From NCBI GenBank assembly GCA_965215165.1, contig CBDCCX010000006.1, forward strand, positions 1,736,001 to 1,800,000: a DNA stretch of 64,000 nucleotides, in the 5' to 3' direction. This DNA comes from JANQRZ01 sp965215165 (GTDB lineage: Bacteria > Bacteroidota > Rhodothermia > Rhodothermales > JANQRZ01). Shown one piece after another: positions 35,048-41,798 of the stretch. Made by a program: the position numbers and the translations under genes. Each line of letters opens with the position of its first letter. Within the stretch, counting starts at the first letter, position 1. A model generated the notes under the pieces. That model saw only the letters and a list, made by a program, of their open reading frames with translations. It was not told the DNA's origin and did not search any database.

Positions 35048-37201
35048 ATGAAGATCGCCTGCTTCCTGACCCCCCGCTTTTTCGCGCGGTCGCTGCGCTC
35101 CCTGACACGAAAAAGCTGTCCCCCTCGACGAGGGGGACAGTCACGTGCAGCTTCCCGCGTAGCGGGTGCCAGCGTAACGGGGGGTCTTCTCCTCGCGATC
35201 CTCGCCGCCTGCGGCGGGACCGTGCCCGTCGAGGTCCAGAGGATCGAAGTCGAACCCGTCGGCGAGGTGCAGGCCGTCATCCCTCCCACGACGCCTGGCT
35301 TCGCGGTGCAGCCCGCCGAGGCTCCGCCCCCCCCGCGCCCTCCGAAGCCGCGCGACCTTCGCCCTTCCCCAAGCGTCCCGGCGTGGGCCGCCGACGCGGT
35401 GTTCTACCAGCTCTTCCCCGAGCGCTTCCGCAACGGCGACCCGTCGAACGACCCCGCGCGCGCCTCGCTCGAAACCCCGCTCGACCGCGTGCCTGAGACG
35501 TGGCAGCTCTCGCCGTGGACCGGCGACTGGTACGCTCGCGCGCCCTGGGAGACCGCGCGCGGCGACGACTTCTACGAGGACGGCGTCTTCGACCGGCGCT
35601 ACGGCGGCGACCTCCAGGGCGTGATCGACAAGCTGGACTACCTGCGCGACCTCGGCATCAACGCGATCTACCTGAACCCGGTCTTCTACGCGCGCTCGCT
35701 CCACAAGTACGACGGCAACACCTACCACCACGTCGACCCCCACTTCGGCCCCGACCCCGAGGGCGACTTTGCCCTGATGGCGACCGAGACCAGCGACCCG
35801 GCGACGTGGCACCTGACCGCCGCCGACCAACTCTTCTTCGACTTGGTCCGCGAGGCGCACGCCCGTGGCATCCGCGTCGTCCTCGACGGCGTGTTCAACC
35901 ACACCGGCCGCGACTTCTTCGCTTTCGAGGACCTCCGGGAGAATCAGGCTGACTCGCCCTATGCCGACTGGTACATCGTCGAGCGCTTCGACGACCCGGC
36001 GACACCGGAAGATGAGTTCGCCTACAAAGGCTGGTGGGGGGTCCACACGCTCCCCGAGTTCGCCGACACCGCCGACGGGACCGACCTCCACCCCGGCCCG
36101 AAGCAGTACGTCTTCGACGCAAGCGCGCGGTGGCACGATCCGAACGGCGACGGCGACCCGAGCGACGGCATCGACGGCTGGCGGCTCGACGTGGCGAACG
36201 AGGTGCCGCTGAAGTTCTGGACCGACTGGAACGCCCACCTCCGCACGATCAACCCCGAGGTCTACACCGTCACCGAGCTGTGGGAGGACGGCGAGGCGTT
36301 CATCCGCACCGGCGGCTTCTCGGCCACGATGAACTACCACGGCTTCGCCTACCCGGTCAAGGGCTTCCTAATCGACCGCACGCTCGCCCCCTCCGCCTTC
36401 GCCGCCGACCTCGACGCCCGCCGCGCGAGCTACCCCGAGCCGGTGCGGTACGCTTTGCAGAATCTCATCGACTCGCACGACACCGACCGCCTCGCCTCGA
36501 TGATCGTGAATGCGAGCAGCGGCGACTACCTCAACGCCGAGCGGTTCGACTATGACGTCGGCGAGCGCGTCTCGCCCCGCCAGACCGACGCCTACCAGGT
36601 TCGCAAACCGACGGTCGAGGAGCGCGAGATTCAGCGGCTCGTCGCGCTCATGCAGATGACCTACGTCGGCGCGCCGATGGTCTACTACGGCACCGAGGCC
36701 GGGATGTGGGGGGCCGACGACCCCGACGACCGCAAGCCGATGGTCTGGGCCGACCTACGCTACGACGACGAGTGCGCCGACCCGCTCGGGCGCGAGCGTG
36801 CGTGTGACGAGGTGGCGTTCGACGCCGACCTGTTCCGGTTCTACCAGGACGCCATCGCGCTGCGCAACGACAGCCCGGCGCTGCGCCAGGGCGACTTCCG
36901 CGTGCTCCTGGCCGACGATGAGCGCGACATCTTTGCCTTCGCCCGCGCGGTGGGCGGCGAAGCCGCCATCGTCGTCCTCAATCGCTCCGACCGCCCCCAA
37001 GAGGTCCGCCTACCTAAGCCCGACACCCGCACCGGCTGGCTCTACGCGTTCAGCACCCGGGCTCCCCTCGTGGATGTGATCAGTCCTAGCGACCCCGAGA
37101 CGCACCTCTACCGGCTGGGAGCTCCACCGGACGACGGCGAAGCCCTGCTGCTCAAGCTCACGCCTCGCACTGGCGTCGTGCTCAGCCGGACCGGGGGTTG
37201 A
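35048..37201 (+). CDS. GH13 cyclomaltodextrinase/neopullulanase-like lipoprotein
   Basis: 717 residues from the ATG at 35048, one base after the previous stop. The membrane-targeting segment GGLLLAILAACGG with lipobox LAAC is at residues 46-58, unusually late. The preceding residues 8-46 are encoded by a 117-bp palindromic element inserted in frame. After a Pro-rich linker the GH13 domain starts AVFYQLFPERFRNGD. Catalytic regions: DGVFNHTGRDF (Asp280), DGWRLDVANEV (nucleophile Asp381), VTELWEDG (Glu410) and DSHDTDR (Asp478). Family members cut maltodextrins, cyclodextrins or pullulan in the periplasm. It is followed with a short overlap by the MalE-like gene, so its products feed the ABC importer. 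Confidence 0.92.
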   Translation: MKIACFLTPRFFARSLRSLTRKSCPPRRGGQSRAASRVAGASVTGGLLLAILAACGGTVPVEVQRIEVEPVGEVQAVIPPTTPGFAVQPAEAPPPPRPPKPRDLRPSPSVPAWAADAVFYQLFPERFRNGDPSNDPARASLETPLDRVPETWQLSPWTGDWYARAPWETARGDDFYEDGVFDRRYGGDLQGVIDKLDYLRDLGINAIYLNPVFYARSLHKYDGNTYHHVDPHFGPDPEGDFALMATETSDPATWHLTAADQLFFDLVREAHARGIRVVLDGVFNHTGRDFFAFEDLRENQADSPYADWYIVERFDDPATPEDEFAYKGWWGVHTLPEFADTADGTDLHPGPKQYVFDASARWHDPNGDGDPSDGIDGWRLDVANEVPLKFWTDWNAHLRTINPEVYTVTELWEDGEAFIRTGGFSATMNYHGFAYPVKGFLIDRTLAPSAFAADLDARRASYPEPVRYALQNLIDSHDTDRLASMIVNASSGDYLNAERFDYDVGERVSPRQTDAYQVRKPTVEEREIQRLVALMQMTYVGAPMVYYGTEAGMWGADDPDDRKPMVWADLRYDDECADPLGRERACDEVAFDADLFRFYQDAIALRNDSPALRQGDFRVLLADDERDIFAFARAVGGEAAIVVLNRSDRPQEVRLPKPDTRTGWLYAFSTRAPLVDVISPSDPETHLYRLGAPPDDGEALLLKLTPRTGVVLSRTGG
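35069..35185 (+). repeat. 117-bp palindromic element inside GH13 lipoprotein gene (copy A)
   Basis: The element is bounded by ACCCCCC (35069-35075) and GGGGGGT (35179-35185), which are inverted repeats of each other. The centre is a hairpin, CTGTCCCCCT (35116-35125) with AGGGGGACAG (35131-35140). It is exactly 39 codons with no stop and encodes part of the N-terminal extension in front of the lipobox. It matches copy B (37220-37336) in reverse orientation, including the words GTCGCTGCGCTC and GCGTAGCG. Confidence 0.9.
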
Positions 37202-37203
37202 GA

Positions 37204-38577
37204 ATGCGCTCGCTCGCGTACCCCCCGTCCCGTTCGCATCGCGCTACGCGCTCACGCTTCACGAGACTGTCCCCCTTGTCAAGGGGGACAGGCGCGCGCG
37301 CCGATGAGCGGAGCGACTGCAAGCGCGCCGGGGGGTCCGCCGACCGCCTACTCCTGCTCTTCCTCGCTCTCCTCCTCGCCGGGTGCGGGCCGGAGGACAC
37401 GCGGACCCAGCTCCGCATCTGGCACCAGAAGACCGGGGCCGAGCGCGCCTTCTTCAACGCCCGCGTCGCCGACTACAACGCGGCGCACCCAGACGTGAAC
37501 GTCGAGGCGCTCTACCGCGAGACCGAGGAGCTGCGGCGGCTCTTCGTCGTCGGCTCCGTCGGCGGGCAGGGGCCGGAGATCATCTTCGGGCCGGCCGACA
37601 ACGTCGGCGTGCTCGCGCTCACCGAGACCATCGAGCCGCTCGACGAGGTGCTGCCGGCGAGCTTCCTCGCCCAGTTCACCGACGAGGGGATCGTCCGCTG
37701 GTCGCCCGACGCGGCGGGCGAGGGCGAGCCGTGGCTCGTGGCCGACCAGATCGGCAACCACCTCGTGCTCGTCTACAACAAGGCCCTCGTCGCCGAGCCG
37801 CCCGCGACGATGGGCGAGTACGTCGCCCTCCTCCAGGCCGCCACGCGCGACGACGACGGTGACGGCACGCCCGACACCTACGGGCTGACCTGGAACTACC
37901 GCGAGCCGTTCTTCTTCATCCCCTTCCTGACCGGGTTCGGCGGCTGGGTGATGGACGACGACGGGACCCCGACGCTCGACACCGAGGCGACGGTCCGCGC
38001 GATCCGCTTCGTGCTCGACCTCCGCGACCGCTACCGCGTCATCCCCGGCGAGAGCGACTACGACGTGGCCGAGACGCTCTTCAAGGAGGGCCGCGCCGCG
38101 ACCATCATCAACGGCGCGTGGGCGCTCCCCGGCTACGCCGACGCCGGCATCGACTACGGCATCGCTCCGCTCCCGCGCGTCACCGAGACCGGCCTGTGGG
38201 CCGCGCCGATGGTGGCCGCCAAAGGCTACTCGGTCAACGTCAACCTGCCCGACGCCAAGCGCCCCGCCGTGGCCGACCTGCTGATGTACCTCACCGGGGC
38301 CGAGGTGCAGCGCGCGATGGCCGAGGCGCTCGCCACCATCCCCACGCTCAGCGCCGTCCGCGGCTCCGACGCCGTGGCCGCGAACGCCGAGCTCCAAGCC
38401 TCGCTCGCCGCCGCCGAGAAGGGCCGGCCGATGCCCATCGCCCCGCAGATGCGGCAGGTGTGGGACGGGATGCGCGGGCCGTACCAGCTCGTGATGAACG
38501 GGGCCGTGACGCCCGAGGAGGGCGCGCGGCTGATGCAGGAGAACGTCGAGAAGCTCATCGCCGACACGTTTTTGTGA
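37204..38577 (+). CDS. malE: MalE-like maltodextrin-binding lipoprotein
   Basis: 457 residues from the ATG at 37204; TTG 37198, overlapping the previous stop, is an alternative. Residues 6-45 are encoded by a second 117-bp palindromic element; the hydrophobic segment LLLLFLALLLAGCGP (lipobox LAGC) follows at about 48. No ATG/GTG/TTG lies between the element and the lipobox, so translation must cross it. The mature protein is a family 1 solute-binding protein, with IWHQKTGAERAFFN, IIFGPADNVGVLA, KEGRAATIINGAWALPGY and YSVNVNLPDAKRPAVADLL (abridged). It delivers maltodextrins to MalFG. The gene name rests on context and family, not on ligand evidence. Confidence 0.9.
   Translation: MRSLAYPPSRSHRATRSRFTRLSPLSRGTGARADERSDCKRAGGSADRLLLLFLALLLAGCGPEDTRTQLRIWHQKTGAERAFFNARVADYNAAHPDVNVEALYRETEELRRLFVVGSVGGQGPEIIFGPADNVGVLALTETIEPLDEVLPASFLAQFTDEGIVRWSPDAAGEGEPWLVADQIGNHLVLVYNKALVAEPPATMGEYVALLQAATRDDDGDGTPDTYGLTWNYREPFFFIPFLTGFGGWVMDDDGTPTLDTEATVRAIRFVLDLRDRYRVIPGESDYDVAETLFKEGRAATIINGAWALPGYADAGIDYGIAPLPRVTETGLWAAPMVAAKGYSVNVNLPDAKRPAVADLLMYLTGAEVQRAMAEALATIPTLSAVRGSDAVAANAELQASLAAAEKGRPMPIAPQMRQVWDGMRGPYQLVMNGAVTPEEGARLMQENVEKLIADTFL
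37220..37336 (-). repeat. 117-bp palindromic element inside malE-like gene (copy B)
   Basis: Bounded by ACCCCCC (37220-37226) and GGGGGGT (37330-37336), with central hairpin CTGTCCCCCT (37268-37277) and AGGGGGACAG (37282-37291). Length is 117 bp, the same as copy A, but the flanking words show it is in the opposite orientation. It has no stop codon in the malE frame and lies just upstream of the hydrophobic part of the signal peptide. Confidence 0.9.
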
Positions 38578-38633
38578 ACGACGAACAGCGAGCGACGGGT
38601 GACGAACGGTCGCCCCCTCGTTGCTCGTCGTTC
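38576..38633. repeat. Inverted repeat between malE and malF
   Basis: GAACGACGAACAGCGAG (38576-38592) and CTCGTTGCTCGTCGTTC (38617-38633) are complementary at 15 of 17 positions. The arm overlaps the malE stop codon. The word GAACG.CGAAC..CGAGCGACGGG also occurs in the leader of the PorV-like gene near 29250-29278, without a partner arm. Confidence 0.75.
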
Positions 38634-38652
38634 GTACCTCGCAGCTCGATTC

Positions 38653-39624
38653 ATGCTCGAAGGCAAAACCACAACGGCCGGACTGGAGGCTCGGGAGCGC
38701 ACCCTCGAAGAGGCCGTGCCGGTCCGCCATGCCGAGGCGACGGCGCGGCGGCACCGGCTCTGGCTGGCGGCGCTGCTCGGGCCGACGGTGTTCGTGGTGC
38801 TGGCGGTCGTGGCGTACCCGTTCGCCTACAACCTGCTGCTGTCGCTCTCGAACATGAACATCTACCACATCCGCGACTGGGAGGTGATCGGTCTCGGGCA
38901 GTACGCCTCGGTCTTCGCCGAGCGCGCGGTGTGGGTCGTGTTCTTCAAGACGGTGGTGTGGACGCTCGTCAACATCGTCTTCCACGTCGGGTTGGGCGTC
39001 TGGCTCGCGGTGATCCTCAACAAAGCGTTCATCGTCGGCAAGCCGATGTGGCGGGTGCTGCTGATCCTGCCGTGGGCGCTGCCGCAGTACATCACGGCGC
39101 TGACGTGGCGCGGGATGTTCAACTACGAGTACGGCGCGGTCAACCTGCTCATCACCGAGGTCTTCGGCGCGAGTCCGGTGGCGTGGCTGACGAGCCCGTT
39201 CGAGGCCTTCGTCGCGGTCATCCTGACCAACATCTGGCTCGGCTTCCCGTTCATGATGGTCGTCGCGCTCGGCGGGCTTCAATCCATTCCGGGCGAGCTG
39301 TACGAGGCCGCCGACGTCGACGGGGCGAGCGAGTGGACCAAGTTCTGGCACATCACGGCCCCGCTCCTCCGTCCGGTGATGATCCCGGCGATCACGCTCG
39401 GGATCGTGTGGACGTTCAACAACATCAACGTGGTGTGGCTGGTCTCGAACGGCGGCGAGCCGAACGACCAGACCCACATCCTGGTCAGCTACGTCTACGA
39501 GGCGGCCTTCTCGATGTACCGCTTCGGCTGGGCGGCGGCGCTCTCGATGGTGATCTTCGCCATCCTGTTCCTCTTCACCCAGGTCTTCCTCAAGAAGACC
39601 AACGCGACGGAGGCGGCCTACTGA
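38653..39624 (+). CDS. malF: Carbohydrate ABC transporter permease MalF-like
   Basis: 323 residues from the ATG at 38653. An earlier in-frame start at 38599 would translate the hairpin and is rejected. Six predicted membrane helices (first LWLAALLGPTVFVVLAVVAY) and the cytoplasmic EAA loop EAADVDGASEWTKFWHITAPLLRP (abridged) that docks on the ATPase. It forms the channel with MalG for import of maltodextrins. The stop overlaps the malG ATG by one base. The periplasmic insert of enterobacterial MalF is absent, as is usual outside the Enterobacteria. Confidence 0.94.
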   Translation: MLEGKTTTAGLEARERTLEEAVPVRHAEATARRHRLWLAALLGPTVFVVLAVVAYPFAYNLLLSLSNMNIYHIRDWEVIGLGQYASVFAERAVWVVFFKTVVWTLVNIVFHVGLGVWLAVILNKAFIVGKPMWRVLLILPWALPQYITALTWRGMFNYEYGAVNLLITEVFGASPVAWLTSPFEAFVAVILTNIWLGFPFMMVVALGGLQSIPGELYEAADVDGASEWTKFWHITAPLLRPVMIPAITLGIVWTFNNINVVWLVSNGGEPNDQTHILVSYVYEAAFSMYRFGWAAALSMVIFAILFLFTQVFLKKTNATEAAY

Positions 39625-40466
39625 TGGCGAAGCCCAACAGCACGAACCTCGGCGGGATGATCTGGGCCTATGCCGTCCTGATCGCCTTCGCGCTGATCTC
39701 GGTCTACCCGATCACGCGCATCATCACCGTCAGCCTCCGGCCCGGCGACCAGCTCCTCTCGACCTCGCTCGCGTTCATCCCCGACGGGGCGACGCTCGAG
39801 AACTACCGCGTGCTGCTGTGGGAGACGCCGTTTCTGCGGTGGCTCTTTAACTCGCTCCTGGTCTCGGTCGTCGTCACCATCACCGGCGTCGCGCTCGCGT
39901 CCACGGCGGGCTATGCGCTGAGCCGGTACAAATTCCGCAGCCGGAACCAGATGCTCGGCGGCCTCTTGATCACCCAGATGTTTCCGGCGACGATGCTGCT
40001 CTTGCCGCTCTACGTGGTGCTGATCGAGCTGCACCTCCTGAACTCGTACCTCGGCATCGTGGTGATCTACTCGGCGACGGCGCTGCCGTTTTGCGTGTGG
40101 CAGATGAAGGGGTACTACGACACCATCCCGGTGGCGCTCGAGGAGGCGGCGCAGATGGACGGCTGCACGCCGTGGCAGGCCTTCTCCCGCGTCATCTTCC
40201 CGCTCGCCGCGCCCGCGCTCGTCATCACGGCGCTGTTCTCGTTCATGACGGCGTGGAATGAATACGTGGTCGCGAACGTGGTCTTGCAGGACACCGACAT
40301 GTTCACGCTCCCGCTCGGGCTGAAGATGTTCCAGGGCGACATGACGACGCAGTGGGGGCTGTACGCCGCCGGCGCGCTGCTCGTCTCGGTGCCGGTCGTT
40401 GGCCTCTTCCTCGCGCTCAGCCGCTACCTCATCTCCGGCCTCACGCTCGGGGCGGTGAAAGGCTAG
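39624..40466 (+). CDS. malG: Carbohydrate ABC transporter permease MalG-like
   Basis: 280 residues; the ATG at 39624 shares its A with the malF stop. Six membrane helices and the EAA loop EEAAQMDGCTPWQAFSRVIFP (abridged) are clear. The end LISGLTLGAVKG is the typical MalG C-terminus. It pairs with MalF. The gap of 145 bases before the ATPase gene contains a long imperfect hairpin (40465-40547). Confidence 0.94.
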   Translation: MAKPNSTNLGGMIWAYAVLIAFALISVYPITRIITVSLRPGDQLLSTSLAFIPDGATLENYRVLLWETPFLRWLFNSLLVSVVVTITGVALASTAGYALSRYKFRSRNQMLGGLLITQMFPATMLLLPLYVVLIELHLLNSYLGIVVIYSATALPFCVWQMKGYYDTIPVALEEAAQMDGCTPWQAFSRVIFPLAAPALVITALFSFMTAWNEYVVANVVLQDTDMFTLPLGLKMFQGDMTTQWGLYAAGALLVSVPVVGLFLALSRYLISGLTLGAVKG

Positions 40467-40547
40467 AGGATGGAGGAGAGAAGATGGAGAATGGCAGCGT
40501 GCGTCCGGCCGACCCTGCCATCCTCTATCCTCTCCTCTCCGTCCTCT
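40465..40547. repeat. 33-bp-arm inverted repeat between malG and the ATPase gene
   Basis: The purine-rich arm 40465-40497 (AGAGGATGGAGGAGAGAAGA...) and the pyrimidine-rich arm 40515-40547 are complementary at 27 of 33 positions, most mismatches being G-U compatible, with a 17-base loop. The arm overlaps the malG stop. It could lower expression of the downstream ATPase gene. Confidence 0.75.
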
Positions 40548-40611
40548 CTCTATCCTCAGTCAACACGGATCGACAACGCTCACTCTACCGAAACGCGCAC
40601 GCGAAAGCCCC

Positions 40612-41745
40612 ATGGCCCAAGTCCGCCTCGACGCCGTCCGCAAGACCTACCCCAACGGCTTCACCGCCGTCCACGGTGCGTCGTTCGAGGTCGCCGACGG
40701 CGAGTTCGTCGTCTTCGTCGGCCCCTCCGGCTGCGGCAAGTCGACGCTGCTGCGCATGATCGCCGGACTCGAGGAGATCACCTCGGGCACGCTCTCGATT
40801 GGCGAGCGCGTGGTGAACGACCTGCCGCCGAAGGACCGCGACGTGGCGATGGTCTTCCAGAACTACGCCCTCTACCCCCACCTCTCGGTCTACGACAACA
40901 TGGCCTTCGGCCTCAAGATCCGCAAGTTCCCCAAGGCCGAGATCGACGAGCGCGTGCGCGAGGCCGCCCGCATCTTGGGCGTCGAGGCGGTGCTGGACCG
41001 CAAGCCGAAGCTGCTCTCGGGCGGGCAGCGCCAGCGCGTGGCCGTCGGCCGCGCGATCGTGCGCCAGCCGGCGGTGTTCCTCTTCGACGAGCCGCTCTCG
41101 AACCTCGACGCCAAGCTCCGGGTCCAGATGCGGACCGAGATCTCGCGTCTGCACACCCAGCTCGGCGCAACGATGGTCTACGTCACGCACGACCAGGTGG
41201 AGGCGATGACGATGGGCGACCGGATCGTGGTGCTGCGCGACGGCGAGGTGCAGCAGATCGACACGCCGCTGGCGCTCTACAATCACCCGGTGAACCAGTT
41301 CGTGGCGGGCTTCATCGGCAGCCCGGCGATGAACTTCCTCGGCGGCCGGATCGCTGGCAGCGGCGATGCGCTTTCGTTCCTCGCCGAGGGGGAGGCGCTG
41401 ACGGTGGCGCTCTCGCCGAGCGATGCGTCGCTGCTGCGGGCGCACGCCGGGGGCGCGGTCACGCTCGGCGTCCGGCCCGAGGACCTGTACGTGGTCGGCA
41501 GCACGGTGGTGCCGGGCAGGTCGGCGGCGAGCCGGTGGGTGCTCGACGTGGTGGAGCCGATGGGCAACGAGATCGTGCTCTACGTCAGCGCCGGGCCGCA
41601 CCGGGCCGTCGCCCGCGTCGCGCCGCAGCCGATCCCCGAGCCGGGGTCGGAGGTGGAGCTAGCGCTCGACGCGGCCAAGCTCCACTTCTTCGACCGCGAG
41701 ACCGAGGTTGCCCTGACCGAGACTGGAGCCTCCGAGCCCGCCTGA
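40612..41745 (+). CDS. Sugar ABC transporter ATP-binding protein (MsmX/UgpC/MalK type)
   Basis: 377 residues. Walker A GPSGCGKST (about 37-45), Q-loop VFQNYALYPHLSV, signature LSGGQRQRVAVGRA, Walker B VFLFDEPLSNLDA and switch YVTHDQVEAMTMGDR are all intact. The C-terminal third is the TOBE/MalK regulatory domain (NHPVNQFVAGFIGSPAMNFL, LGVRPEDLYVV). It energises MalFG. Such ATPases can serve several sugar importers, so it may not be exclusive to maltodextrin. It follows malG by 145 bases and precedes GH31 by 53. Confidence 0.95.
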   Translation: MAQVRLDAVRKTYPNGFTAVHGASFEVADGEFVVFVGPSGCGKSTLLRMIAGLEEITSGTLSIGERVVNDLPPKDRDVAMVFQNYALYPHLSVYDNMAFGLKIRKFPKAEIDERVREAARILGVEAVLDRKPKLLSGGQRQRVAVGRAIVRQPAVFLFDEPLSNLDAKLRVQMRTEISRLHTQLGATMVYVTHDQVEAMTMGDRIVVLRDGEVQQIDTPLALYNHPVNQFVAGFIGSPAMNFLGGRIAGSGDALSFLAEGEALTVALSPSDASLLRAHAGGAVTLGVRPEDLYVVGSTVVPGRSAASRWVLDVVEPMGNEIVLYVSAGPHRAVARVAPQPIPEPGSEVELALDAAKLHFFDRETEVALTETGASEPA

Positions 41746-41798
41746 CGCACCTATCTCCTGCCTCCCAAATTCTGAATCCAGGTCACTACGTTTTTCTG

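Noticed and set aside
35069..37336. The two 117-bp inverted copies as ends of a composite transposon
   Set aside because: The interval encodes a GH13 enzyme that belongs to the locus, there is no transposase, and each copy lies within a gene rather than flanking a unit.
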